Below the pieces are notes generated by a model that saw only the letters and a program-made list of their open reading frames with translations, ran no database searches and was not told where the DNA came from. DNA of 64,000 nt, taken from positions 9,522,231 through 9,586,230 of the forward strand of contig LR746269.1 in assembly GCA_902729315.2 (NCBI GenBank), read 5' to 3'. Numbering within the stretch: position 1 is the first letter of the stretch; each line of letters begins with the position of its first letter. The DNA is from Spirodela intermedia. Taxonomy: Eukaryota > Streptophyta > Magnoliopsida > Alismatales > Araceae. The position numbers and the translations under genes were made by a program. Below, piece by piece: positions 14,101 through 24,800 of this stretch.

Positions 14101-14769
14101 TCTAATTTTTTCGTAACTTCTAGTTTCAATATTTCTTTGCCCTCCAACACTTTGAGTATCTTGTAAAGCTGCACAATTATGAAATTGAGTAATAAGGGAA
14201 GTGATTGATTGATCATTTTTATTTTTCTTTACACAAAAATCATATGCTTCTCATGTAGATAGATACCGGGAACTCTCCAAACAGTAATCAGAATCAAACC
14301 AGAAAAATCCAAGAGTAATAATTCAAACTCGCCAGAAAATCGGAAAAAGAAATGACTCTCAATTGCATCAATTTAAATACGAGTTGTCAGACTAGATTTA
14401 AATTTTCGAGAATAAGACAACAAGAGAATGCAGAAATCGAGATAAGCAAAACGCGCACAAGCACGCAAATCCCATACCGTGTCTCACATGAACTAAGAAT
14501 ATATATGCGAGAGCAACGATTCACTCACTGAAGCAATGCACTAAGAATATATATCAATTCATAATCAAAGACCGAAGCAACGACACTGGGAAATAGCTAC
14601 TAAAACGGAGAATAAAAAAATACACAGACTTGCTCCCGATCGTTCCCAGAAAGATTACGATGTCATCATCTAGCTGATAATTACTTCTATAGGTGCGAGG
14701 TAGCGAGCAGGAGGGAGACGAGGAACGCCTTGACGCATCGAGGAGGAACCTCGGCAACGCATTCCTCAT
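2147..14769 (-). CDS. ABC1K3: Plastid ABC1/UbiB-family atypical kinase, ABC1K3-like (14 exons)
   Basis: Exons in coding order: 14685-14769, 14069-14168, 11910-12156, 11657-11698, 10071-10142, 8313-8448, 7629-7786, 6996-7071, 5732-5901, 4552-4713, 3960-4109, 3186-3446, 2543-2770, 2147-2380. All introns are GT-AG, all phases agree, and the product is 706 residues, near the family length of about 700. Landmarks: Ser/Arg-rich transit-like N terminus (1-28); KxGQ motif K158-L-G-Q161 split between exons 4 and 5; Ala/Ser-rich loop ASASLGQVY (218-226); VAVK with the ATP-binding lysine at 239; HADPHPGN (378-385); metal-binding DFG (398-400). The C-terminal extension (417-706) is that of the plastoglobule ABC1K1/K3 group, which controls prenylquinone (plastoquinone, tocopherol) metabolism. 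I assign ABC1K3 from remembered similarity to Arabidopsis At1g79600. The start at 14769 is preferred to an in-frame Met at 14823 because the product then opens with a transit-like sequence. Exon 1 is the least certain. Confidence 0.88.
2897..3031. repeat. Short tandem duplication inside ABC1 kinase intron 12
   Basis: Two units, about 2897-2950 and 2978-3031, share GATAYACAGAAAAGG, then GAAAAAGTCAACTC and CCTAARGAACCA with only a few substitutions. The period is about 81 bp. It lies between kinase exons 13 (2543-2770) and 12 (3186-3446) and does not touch a splice site. Confidence 0.75.
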
Positions 14770-15518
14770 GGACCACGCCTCTCTCTCGCGATGGATAGAA
14801 TCATCTGTTGCCTCTTCAATCACGTCCCCAAAAGACTAAACCTCCCGTTCGATGACGCCGCATCATGCAATGTCCGCTGAATCATGTTCTCCGAGGGGTG
14901 GTTTGTCCTCCTCCCAACCGGTCGATGTGGTAGGGCCTCACGGCAGAACCCCCCGCAGAGGCGGACCCTCCGAACAAGCTAGGTAACACCAAGCACCAGA
15001 GGCTTCTAGTGATAGAGAAAAGAGCGGGGAATCGCGTGAGAGAGAGAGAGAGAGGGCGGTACCGCAGGGTGGATGGGCACGTCAGCTGCGTCCCCCCGAG
15101 CAACGGACACAACGCCGCTGCCTATTGAGGCAGGCAGCGTTCCTACGAGGGACTAAATTGTAATTTATCAGGGTAATCTTGAAGAGTACTTGCACAATTA
15201 AAACTTTTCACCGTTAAACAAATAGTATACCAAACAGAGTGGAGTGCAAACCAGGTGGAGGATGGGGGCTTGTAACATAATTATTTAATAAAAGAGATTT
15301 AAATGAAAATGATTATTTATTTTGGGTATATGTAAGTATTTGGGTGATTTCGGACTCTACCATCCTTCGCCGAAACCCTTCTCCAATGGGAGCGGGACGC
15401 GGAGCGATCGATCCTCAGTGCTTCTGCTTTGCTATCTCGTCTCTCTGTGGGTAGAGGAGCCGGTGAATTTCACGAGGAGAAGCCATCCATTTGTAGTTGC
15501 TACGATCTACTGTGTGAG
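14770..15518. promoter_or_regulatory. Divergent intergenic region between the ABC1 kinase and the 62-residue membrane protein genes
   Basis: The kinase starts at 14769 on the minus strand and the small membrane protein starts at 15519 on the plus strand, so this 749-bp region should carry both promoters. A short GA microsatellite lies at about 15040-15053. No core element was assigned with confidence, and open frames here read low-complexity sequence. Confidence 0.45.
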
Positions 15519-15832
15519 ATGTCGGGCAGTCAGGAGCAGCAGCCGGCGACGGCTCGGCCTTCGCTGCTGGATGTCGTTCCTATTCTGGTCGTCGTCCTCA
15601 TCGCCGCTCACGTCCTCGCATTGGTAATCTTGCTCCCTCGCATCCGGAAATTCTCCTTCATGTTCGAGTGTTGGAGGCGATCATGTTCTCGCAGGTTGGA
15701 AGGTGTCTTCTGATCGGAATGTCTTTACTTCTCCCTTTCGGATCGTAGGTTTACTGGATCTACAGGCTGGCTACCGACAATCAAGCTCAGAAGGTTATTG
15801 ACAAGCAGCCTCAGCGCAGGAAGGCTCACTAG
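15519..15832 (+). CDS. Small single-pass membrane protein, 62 residues (2 exons), copy A
   Basis: Exon 1 is 15519-15623 (35 codons) and exon 2 is 15749-15832; the 125-nt intron is GT-AG, phase 0. The protein begins MSGSQEQQPATARPSLLD, has a hydrophobic segment at about residues 17-40 (LLDVVPILVVVLIAAHVLAL continuing into VYWIY), and ends in a basic tail (QPQRRKAH). Short proteins of this layout exist across land plants, but I cannot attach a known function. The tail is probably cytosolic by the positive-inside rule. The gene shares a divergent promoter with the kinase gene and is the first gene of the tandemly duplicated unit; its copy at 20469-20780 has no start codon. Confidence 0.75.
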
Positions 15833-16553
15833 CTAATCACGCGAGCTGCCTCATGGTTCTCCCCTGCGTCTCTTATCCTTCAACTTGCTTCTCGGCGTCG
15901 GCTTTTGACGTTGCTGAATCCGTCTTCAACTCGATCAATACCAGTAAATTTGTATTTTCTCGTTGTTTGCTTTGGTTGGAGAGCGGAGTGAGAAGGGGAA
16001 CAGAAAGTTTGTCGACGCAGGTCTCGGAATGGGCGTGATTACCACTTTGTGCCAAGATTTATGGAAGATTCTCCGCTATTTCATGGTGTTTGTGCTTTAG
16101 ATTTGTACACAAGATATTCCCAGAGTCATCACAAAATGTCGTCATTGGGCTTTGGCTAGAGAAATCAACGTATATTAGCATCTGATGCTTGATAACAAGA
16201 GCCTTTGAAGGAGCGATGGTTGTGGGAAGCCGACAGAAAAACCGATCTGACGGATGATTGTTGTGGCCTGTTTCAGAAAATAGGAATGGGACCGTCGAGA
16301 TTCAAGAAGACATCTCAATCAATATCAAGGAGGACCGTAACTATATTGGAAATGTCATGCCTTACACCTTTCGACAGTTCTAGCAGACAATCTTAGCTGT
16401 GTCTCTTCTTCCTTTTTTCTGAACGACTCACCACCCATTACTATGATTTTGGTGGGCATTCATACGGCTCTCTAGGAAGCTCTCTCTCTCTCTCCTTCTC
16501 TCTTTCTCTCTCCTCCATACTGTGACACTTTCCATTTTTAAAAGTCTAGGCAG
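15833..16553. other. 3' flank of the small membrane protein gene and promoter of PPR gene A
   Basis: The first 260 bp are essentially identical to copy B (20781-21041); the remainder is clearly more diverged. The sequence GACATCTCAATCAATATC near 16310 is the unoccupied target site of the Ty3/gypsy element that interrupts copy B. A CT microsatellite at about 16481-16510 lies some 45 bp upstream of the PPR start. Confidence 0.6.
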
Positions 16554-18653
16554 ATGATTAATGGGTCTGATCGTCACCAACTGGTAGGAAGCTCCTTCTC
16601 CAGAAGACGAAGCCTGGCGTCACTGCTCGTAAAATCCCGCAGAACTAGCTTTCCATCTCCAGGTTCAATTCCTCGACCAGTCATCTCATTCTTTTCCCCC
16701 TGTCTCGATCCCTCGCCGCCTTCTGCTTCCGTTTCCCCAATCCTCCGCCTTCTCCCTCCCGTCCCCTCCTTAGTTCACAGACATTACATTAGGAGCCTCT
16801 CCACCTCTGCTACCAATAATTTTCATGACTGCGGAGACCTCTCTGGCCTTCGTCAATGCCCGACATGGAATATAGTCCTGAAAAACCTCGCCAATTCTGG
16901 CCTGTATGAGAGGGTTCTTTCCATCTTCTACCTCATGAGGCAGTCCGGGGTTCAGCCGGACCATCACACCTTCCCTGCGATAAACAGGGCCGTGGCTTCT
17001 CTCCCCGGCCATATCCATTTCGGAGAGGCAGTCCATTCTCTGTGTGTGAAGATGGGTCTTGGTCTGGACCTCTACTTCTGCAACACCATGATCGAGGTGT
17101 ACGCCAGACAAGGTCGAATAGGCGCTGCTCGCCTTCTGTTTGATGAAATGCCCGTGAGGGACGTCGTCTCCTGGACATCCCTGATCTCTGGGCTCTCCCG
17201 ATCAGGTAAGGCCTTCGATTCTCTCATCCTGTTTCAGGAGATGCTGATGGCCGGGTTTCGGCCCAACTCGGTGACGATGCTGGTTCTTCTGCGAGCATGC
17301 TCAGTGGCGGACCACATTCTTCTGGTGAAGCAGCTACATGGTTTTTCCATCAAGGGAGGTCTCTTCAACACCGAGTCAGTGCAGAACTCGGTAATGGCGG
17401 CATTGGGGAGGATTGGCCTTCTGGAAGAGGTGGAGCTAGTCTTCAACACAGTCGGCGAGAGGAGCCTTCTCGCCTGGAATACAATGATTTCTGGGTATTC
17501 TTCCGCAGGAGATGCACCCAAGGTCGCAGAAGCCTTCAACAAGATGAGGACCGAGCTGGTTCCTTCCCCAGAAACCTTCACTCTGGTCGTCTCTGCCTGC
17601 ACAAAGAACAGGGAGATGCTCCTGGGGGAGGCGATCCATGGCTATGCCCTGAAACTTGCCCCCATTGATGACATCCTACAAGCTTGCCTCCTCGATCTTT
17701 ACATCAAGTGCGGAGAATCTGTAGCTGCTGTGCGTTTATTTGAAGAGGCCAGAGAGAAGAACTTCGACCTCTGGAGCACCATGATCTCCGGGCTAGTACA
17801 CAACGGGCGTTCCAACGAGGCGGCGGACTTGTTCCGGGAAATGCAGATCTGCGGCGCTGAGCTCGGCGCCGACATTCTGGGGAGCATCCTCCATGTCTGT
17901 TCTAACGTGGGTTCTTTGCGATCCGGCAGGGAAGTGCATGGATTCCTAATGAGAAACAGCTGGTGCGGCGCTGCTGATCAAACGATCTTGGAGACCTCGA
18001 TTCTATCCATGTACGCAAGATGCGGAAGCCTCAACCTTGCAGAGAGGTGCTTCGATCAAATCCTTGTCAAGGATCTGGTGGCGTGGAGCTCCATGATTGA
18101 GGGATACGCAGTCCATGGACTTGGCCACCTCGCTCTGAATCTCTTCCACCGGATGATCAGCGAGGGAGGAGTTCGGCCAAACGGCATCACCTTCCTCAGT
18201 GTTCTATCTGCCTGCAGCCACGCGGGCTTGGTCGCTGACGGATGCCAGGTCTTCCTCTCCATGGCCGGAGAATTTGGTGTCGAGCCCGAGCTGGCTCACT
18301 ACACCTGCGTGGTTGATCTTCTCGGCAGGGCCGGCAGGCTTCAGGAGGCTCTCGGCGTGATCAGAGGCATGAAGGTACCAGTGGGCGATGGCCGGATTTG
18401 GGGGTCCCTTCTGTCTTCCTGCAGAACGCACCGTGCTGCCAATCTCGCTGCCTATGCTGCGCAAAAGGTTCTCGAGTTCGAACCAGATAATGCCGGGTAC
18501 GAGGTGGCGCTCTGCAACATCTATGCCGCAGCCGGCAGGTGGGGTGAGGCGGCGGAGGCGAGGAAGGCCTCGGTGAAGGAACCCGGGTGGAGCTCCGTTG
18601 AGGTCGGCAGCCGGCAGCGGAGATTCGTCGCCGGAATCGCTGCTTTGGAATGA
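16554..18653 (+). CDS. Organelle pentatricopeptide repeat protein, PLS class with E domain, copy A (699 residues)
   Basis: A single uninterrupted exon. Residues 1 to about 85 are rich in Ser, Arg and Pro and look like an organelle targeting peptide. From about residue 100 to 640 the protein is a run of PPR repeats of the long/short plant type, with repeating signatures such as WNTMISGYSSAGDAPKVAEAF, SLISGLSRSGKAFDSLILF and VVDLLGRAGRLQEALGVI. The C terminus has an E region, ending in a degenerate E2 motif (EPGWSSVEV), and no DYW deaminase. Proteins of this class bind organelle RNA and many specify C-to-U editing sites, with deaminase activity supplied in trans. The target cannot be read from the sequence. 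The stop is 124 bp from the stop of the convergent transporter gene. A broken copy lies at 27112-30140. Confidence 0.92.
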   Translation: MINGSDRHQLVGSSFSRRRSLASLLVKSRRTSFPSPGSIPRPVISFFSPCLDPSPPSASVSPILRLLPPVPSLVHRHYIRSLSTSATNNFHDCGDLSGLRQCPTWNIVLKNLANSGLYERVLSIFYLMRQSGVQPDHHTFPAINRAVASLPGHIHFGEAVHSLCVKMGLGLDLYFCNTMIEVYARQGRIGAARLLFDEMPVRDVVSWTSLISGLSRSGKAFDSLILFQEMLMAGFRPNSVTMLVLLRACSVADHILLVKQLHGFSIKGGLFNTESVQNSVMAALGRIGLLEEVELVFNTVGERSLLAWNTMISGYSSAGDAPKVAEAFNKMRTELVPSPETFTLVVSACTKNREMLLGEAIHGYALKLAPIDDILQACLLDLYIKCGESVAAVRLFEEAREKNFDLWSTMISGLVHNGRSNEAADLFREMQICGAELGADILGSILHVCSNVGSLRSGREVHGFLMRNSWCGAADQTILETSILSMYARCGSLNLAERCFDQILVKDLVAWSSMIEGYAVHGLGHLALNLFHRMISEGGVRPNGITFLSVLSACSHAGLVADGCQVFLSMAGEFGVEPELAHYTCVVDLLGRAGRLQEALGVIRGMKVPVGDGRIWGSLLSSCRTHRAANLAAYAAQKVLEFEPDNAGYEVALCNIYAAAGRWGEAAEARKASVKEPGWSSVEVGSRQRRFVAGIAALE

Positions 18654-18777
18654 AGGATGAGAGCAGCACCTAATGTTATTATTCTGAATCGTAAACGTTT
18701 GATTCATCGTAGCTTGGTACATAAAATGGGCTCGGTATCTTCTTCTTCTTCTTCTTCTTGACGAAGAAGGATTGTAG

Positions 18778-20255
18778 CTAAGAGGCTGCAGAGCAGGGAG
18801 ATTGCTGGGCCTCCTCGAGGAGGAGGGCTTCCATGGCGGAGCTTCCATCGGCGGTCAACGCTGAATTGTCCTTGGCCTTCGCCCAGAGGAGAAGGTACAT
18901 CCCCGCCACCACCATCGCCGTGCCCACCAGGCTGCCGGCGACGGAGAAGATGAGGAGATGGCGGCGCAAAAGAGAGGAGAGCAGCTTCTGCAGAAATGTT
19001 TGATTAACTAACCTCCAGCGGCGGACGGTGGCGCCGAAGAAGACCATCTCCAAGACCAGGGAGAAGACAACCAACAGCGGGGAGAAGGATCCGACGAATA
19101 CTGGACCCGCCTTGCGGATGCACCACGTGTACACGTAGTAGAAAATCCCCGTCACAAAAATTCCCTGCAGAGAAGAGAAGCAGTTATGTTACCAACCGGT
19201 ATTCCCGTTGGGTTGACTTGTAGCTGGGTCAACTACTACCCCGTAGAGCACGCCGAGGAGCTGGTAGCTGCCCCTCCAGTTGAGCCGCCATGCCGATGGG
19301 CTTCTCTCCGTGACGGCGGCGTAGGCGGCGATCTGGAGCGTTCCAAAGACGGTCATCATCGCCGACAGGGTCATGTCCGCCGAGTACTCCTTAGCTACCA
19401 CTTCCTGCAATCAGACGAAACATCAACGGATCCCGTAGTAAACGGTAGAGGCTCCACTCGTGCCACGTCGTGCTGAACGTACCAGGAGGAGGCTGAAGAG
19501 GGCCATGGCGAGGACCGCCGCCGCCGTCATCAAGGAGCCGACGACCCATCCGCCGGCGCAGGCCGGCGACGACGCGGCGGCGCCGCCAACGGCGGCGGCG
19601 GTGGTGCCCTTGGAGAGAACCACCACGGTGGCGCCGGAGACGGAGAGGAGGGTCCCCCAAAGCTTGGCCTGGCCGGAGGCGTGGCAGATCGAGAAGCTCT
19701 CCCTCCCGGAAGCCACCGCGAGGAGGAAGATGACGGCGGGGAGTGTGCTGCTCAGGGAGGACTGGAAGGACGCCGTTATGCAGCGGAGGCTAGCCGTCAG
19801 CAACAGCTGGCCTAACGTAATCCTGGAGAAGACGAAGACGGCGCCTAGTAAGCAGATCTGAGCTAGAGAGAGAGAGAGAGAGAGAGAGAGGTGTGTACCT
19901 ACTCAAGAAAGCCGAGGAGGAAGGCCCAGCAAACGAATCGGATGGAGAAGGAGGGCTTCTTCAGTCTGCAAGATCGTAAGAACAAGGGTCAGAAGAGGTC
20001 ACGCTGGAGGGGATTCCCCATTTTTTGAGGGGGTTCTTCTCACTTGTCAAGGAAGTAGGCGAGGGAAGTGAGGAGCAGGGAGGCGACGGTCTGCTCGTAG
20101 ACGACGAAGACGGTGGAATTGACCCCCTCCGAGGTCAGCATGGAATGCACAATCACCAGGAACACGGCCAGCTCGAGCTCGGACAGCACCATTAGGATCC
20201 CCGCCTTCCAGATCCCCTCCGCTCCCGACCTCTTCTTCTCTCCTTCTGCTGCCAT
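18778..20255 (-). CDS. WAT1-related (EamA/nodulin MtN21-like) membrane transporter, copy A
   Basis: Exons: 20044-20255, 19903-19965, 19483-19822, 19240-19404, 19013-19164, 18778-18931. All junctions are GT-AG and in phase and give 361 residues, the usual family length. About ten hydrophobic segments in two EamA halves are visible. Family landmarks include LLGFLEITLGQLLLTASLRC at the exon 2/3 joint, VTGIFYYVYTWCIRKAGPVF (exon 5) and SLVGTAMVVAGMYLLLWAK (exon 6). The family includes vacuolar auxin and amino acid exporters; the substrate here is unknown. The exon 3 acceptor was set at 19823 because the earlier AG candidates give the wrong frame or break the alignment. Intron 5 is only 81 nt and open in frame. 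A GA tract lies about 24 nt upstream of the ATG in the 5' UTR and another lies in intron 2. Confidence 0.88.
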
Positions 20256-20278
20256 TGTGTTCTGCCACCGACGGACAA

Positions 20279-20304
20279 CTCTCTCTCTCTCTCTCTCTCT
20301 CTCT
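20279..20304. repeat. CT/GA microsatellite in the 5' UTR of WAT1 copy A
   Basis: About 13 CT units, GA in the sense of the transporter mRNA, directly upstream of the start codon at 20255. The equivalent tract in copy B (31749-31803) is about twice as long. Confidence 0.9.
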
Positions 20305-20468
20305 CCTCCAGATATCACTCCATTTCTCTCTCGGCAGGAGGAGATATTATTATGTGAAAGAGCGAGCAAGGAAGTTAAATTAAGAAATTTAATATTGGTT
20401 TAACTATAGCTTAGTTTTTGATTAATTTATTGAGCTGCTCCTAACCGACCACGTGGACCATTAGAGGA

Positions 20469-20780
20469 GTCGGGCAGTCAGGAGCAGCAGCCGGCGACGG
20501 CTCGGCCTTCGCTGCTGGATGTCGTTCCTATTCTGGTCGTCGTCCTCATCGCCGCTCACGTCCTCGCATTGGTAATCTTGCTCCCTCGCATCCGGAAATT
20601 CTCCTTCATGTTCGAGTGTTGGAGGCGATCATGTTCTCGCAGGTTGGAAGGTGTCTTCTGATCGGAATGTCTTTACTCCTCCCTTTCGGATCGTAGGTTT
20701 ACTGGATCTACAGGCTGGCTACCGACAATCAAGCTCAGAAGGTTATTGACAAGCAGCCTCAGCGCAGGAAGGCTCACTAG
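20469..20780 (+). pseudogene. Copy B of the 62-residue membrane protein gene, start codon lost at the duplication joint
   Basis: Exon equivalents are 20470-20571 and 20697-20780 with the same intron. From codon 2 onward the coding sequence is identical to copy A by reading. The bases before codon 2 are GAG instead of ATG, because the duplication joint lies at this point: everything upstream comes from the 5' flank of WAT1 copy A. The predicted protein has no other Met, and no in-frame ATG is seen just upstream. The gene therefore cannot make the normal protein unless a new upstream exon supplies a start. Confidence 0.85.
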
Positions 20781-21263
20781 CTAATCACGCGAGCTGCCTC
20801 ATGGTTCTCCCCTGCGTCTCTTATCCTTCAACTTGCTTCTCGGCGTCGGCTTTTGACGTTGCTGAATCCGTCTTCAACTCGATCAATACCAGTAAATTTG
20901 TATTTTCTCGTTGTTTGCTTTGGTTGGAGAGCGGAGTGAGAAGGGGAACAGAAAGTTTGTCGACGCAGGTCTCGGAATGGGCGTGATTACCACTTTGTGC
21001 CAAGATTTATGGAAGATTCTCCGCTATTTCATGGTGTTTGTGCATTAGATTTGTACACAAGATATTCCCAGAGTCATCACAAAATGCCGTCGTTGGGCTT
21101 TGGCTAGAAAAACCAACGTCTATTAGCATCTGATGCTTGATAACAAGAGCCTTTGATGGAGCCATGGCTGTGGGAAGCCGACAGAAAAAACCAATCTGAC
21201 GGGTGATTGTTGTGGCCTGTTTCAGAAAATAGGAATGAGAACGTGGAGATTCAAGAAGAAATC

Positions 21264-21842
21264 TGATGGAGATGCCGGAAGGGGTGGGACGTTACCCGTT
21301 TGCGGACGATAGCCGCTGCAGCGAGAGGGAGAGAGAGAATGCTGGGTTGGCTGGTGTCGTCATTAGGATGTCACGAACTGTAGATGGGAGAAAGAGGTTT
21401 ATACACCGTCCGATCCAGATTGAGGGGGAGGGAATTGTGTCATGGTTGGGTAAGAGCACCGTAGATCACAATGACTCATAAAAGACAAAGGAAGTCAAAG
21501 GAGAGAGGAGTTACAAAGATGGAGAGTGAGAGAGAGAGGAGGGTCAAGAGGGCCTCGGGAAGGGCATAGTAACACGGGAGAATAAGGAGAGGGGAAGACA
21601 ACGACCCTTGGAGTGGGTAAGACTCTCAAGACCGCCCTTAGAGCGGGTGAGTCTCCAGTACTTATTTCCTGCCTATCCTGCTTGACCCATAGAGTTTTAT
21701 AGACTCTCAGACTCTGGAATGGAGTTCATGGAGTACTGAAACCATCTCTGTTTACTGTTGGCTCAACTTCTGGGTAGTTGAGGTGGGTGACGGTAAGCTT
21801 CATGGCCTACGTGGTGTGGATGATGAGGTGAGGACCTCGTCA
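21264..21842 (-). repeat. 3' LTR of the gypsy element
   Basis: Begins TGATGGAGATGCCGG and ends CCTCGTCA on the plus strand. It is similar to 26585-27006 at both ends but contains about 200 bp in the middle that the other LTR lacks. A GA-rich patch at about 21330 matches the expanded GA tract in the partner LTR. Confidence 0.75.
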
Positions 21843-24800
21843 ATACTCCCCCCTAATTCCTTACCCTGTTCGCAAGGTAAAAGTTGGGAAAAGCTCAGAG
21901 TATACTGTGAGCTAGTTCCTAAGTGGACTCTGTTGACGGTAGGTCCTTCCATTAAACTAGGACTTTCAAGCTATGAGGGGAGTGTGGAGGGCAGATACCG
22001 TGGCAGTGAAGACATCCCACTAGTTGTCAGAGTTGAGGAGAAGAGATTGAGGGTGTTGCTGCTATTGGCTGCCCCTCGCCAGCTTCAACTATGAGATGTG
22101 AAAAACTGAATGAATCCATATTGAGGGAGGGAGTTGCAGCTGAGAGGTGGTGTCCCATATGCGTCCCACGATCTGGAAGGACTCGAAGAACTGAGGGGCG
22201 AGTTTCTCTTAGAGCTGCCGTGCTAAAGACTTAAGATGATATAGACGTAGGTGGATGTAGGCCCAATCACTCGGTGAATATTTCACATCTTGACACTTAC
22301 GGTCAGTGATGACCTTCATTCTAACTTGAGCTGCTTACAGATGTGACTTGAGTTGAGAAATAAGCTTGTCTCGTTCTTGAAAGAGCTGATCTACTCCATC
22401 AGTGTATGTCGCCGTGGTTTCGTGTGAGATGATAGCAGGGGGATCTCCCCCATAGACCAGGTTGAATGGCGTGGATCCCGTAGAGGTGTTGAAGGTGGCG
22501 TTGCACCACATCTGCCCATGCAAACCATCTATGCCACTAACGAGGATGGTCTCCCACAAACACCGAAGGTAAGTTTCCAAATCTCTGTTGACGACCTCTC
22601 TCTAGCCGTCTATCTGGGGATGGCAAGAGCTGTTGTGACGCAAGGTGGTTCCTTATAGGCAGAATAGCTCTCGCGATAATAAGTTCAAGAATATTTGATC
22701 TTGATATGAGAATAGGAAGTTCCGAATGTCATATTGTTTTACCACATCGCGGATGAATACTCTACATCTGCTGCCTAGAAGGGGTTTTTGAGTGGCGAAA
22801 AGGGAACATATTCACTTAGGTGATTGATGATTACGAGGCCATGTTGTATCCGTCAAGGGAGGAAAGGTCTTCGATGAAGTCTATGGGGAGATAACCTCAT
22901 ATGTTGTTTGGGATAGGAATTGGTTGAAGGAAGCCAGTTGGGGAGAGATCTTCTGCCTGGTTATGTTGACAGACGGAGTAGTTGCTCACATACTCCTTGA
23001 CACATGCTTTCATCCTGTGTAATAACATATTTTGTTTGAGTTTGTTGTAGGTCCAAAGGAAATTGGAGTGCCCCCTTATCATGGAGTTGGTCTGGATGTA
23101 GTGACATGTTGGCGATGATGGTGTTGAGAGCCCTGTTGTCTACAAACTCTCATTTAATTTGATCAAAGTCGAGGAAGGTGTTGTGGGAGAGTTCCATGCA
23201 TAAAGACTGCGCTGACTCCCCATCTCAACGCATCGACTTTCAGCTGAAAGAAATGTGAGAAATCAAGGAGAGTCAACACTAATTTCAGCCACTATAAGGC
23301 TTCCTCCACTTCTGACATCTAGTGGAAGGTGTCATGCTTGGGAACGGAAAGAATGAAAGTACCTCAACCCCCATCATGGTGAACCTCTCCTTGTGATCGG
23401 GATGAGGTAGATGCCTCCCAGCTAGGGAGCGGATCGTATATGTAATAACCGTATGACATCCTCTGAGCTCTTTGAGAGTCTTCAGTGCAGACCAACTACG
23501 TACTACGTCAATTTTTCTTGGGGTCCATGGTGACTCCAAAGTAAGTGATCATGTGGCTAGGTAGATGAGGCTTTATTGGCCAAAAGAGCATTTCTTAGGG
23601 TTGACTTGTAATTGGTGATGTGAGAATTTGGCAAGGACTAGCTCTAGATGATGACAATGTGCCGTGGCTATGGTGTTGTAGATGAGGATGTCATTAAAGA
23701 ACAATCACAAATCTCCTCAAATAAGCTTAGATGCCCTACTTCATGAGTGCTTGGAATGTCACTGGAGTGTTGGTAACACCGAACAACATGATTAGAAACT
23801 TGTAGTGCTCCTCAAGGGTTCAGAATGCCATTTTGGGAATGTCTTATTGGTGATTTTTGATTTGATGTAACTAGAGTGAAGGTCAAGCTTAGAGAAGATA
23901 TTGGTGCCATGAAGTTCATCGAGGAGCTCGTCAATGATGGGATTGGGGCAATGGTCATGAATAGTGATCTTATTTTACTGCATGATAATCGATGAAAAAA
24001 CACCACTCGCTCACCTTTTTCTTGACTAAGAGTGCCAAGTTGGAGAAAGTGCTGACCGACAATTAAATGATGTCTAGTTGTAGCATCTCACCCATCAATT
24101 GCTCGATTTCTATCTTCTGGTAGTGAGGATATCTAAACGGTTTTGTATTGACTAGTCTAACATCAAGCACAAGGGTGATGGCATGCTCAACATCGTGTTC
24201 TAGAGGACGGCCTAGTCCTCTAGACCTGGGAATTGAGAGTGAATGACTAAAAGGAAACCCAAGGGGTCAAGAGAAGGAGAGACCTAGGGCTGATGGTTGC
24301 TTGTTCCTGACCTGTCAAGAAAAGAGCTCCTATGTGATGAAGTCCACTTCAATTTTCTCTTAGGACTACATCAAGCAGATGTTAAGGATGTTGTCTTTGG
24401 GGGTGTGTGAAAGTGCAAGCAAGTCCTCAATAATGGCAATGTCTTGGATCTACACTATAGCCTTGCAGCATTTGTTGATCCTAATGGTCTTTTCTCCTTT
24501 GTTGGTGGTGACCATGAAACTCGTTGTGGGCAAAATGTGTAACTCAGGCCATTGTGTGACCAAAAGGGTTATGAAATTGTGGGAGGCACCTGTGTTCACA
24601 AATGTAGAGGCAGGGGTGGTTTTGGATCGCTTTGGCAAATTTGAGGGCACTAGTGGGTGTGTTATTAGTAAGTGAGTTGAGGGTGACCTCTAAGCTGGCC
24701 AATGCCTCATCTTCTTTAGCTATTGCCTCGTCAGTTGCTAGGGTTATGTCTTTGATGGGGTCCTTCTGAACTAATAGCACTTGTAACTCCTAAAATTAGT

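Noticed and set aside
18932-19012. Reading WAT1 exons 5 and 6 as one exon
   Set aside because: The frame is open, but the 27 extra residues break the conserved last membrane region; removing the 81-nt GT-AG intron restores it. Kept as an exitron finding.
19823-19860. Upstream acceptors for WAT1 exon 3 (before ATCTGC or CTCAG)
   Set aside because: They give the wrong frame after exon 2; the acceptor at 19823 restores both frame and family alignment.
21783-22094. 103-codon plus-strand frame at the gypsy LTR edge
   Set aside because: It crosses the LTR and purine tract on the antisense strand of the element; no domain.
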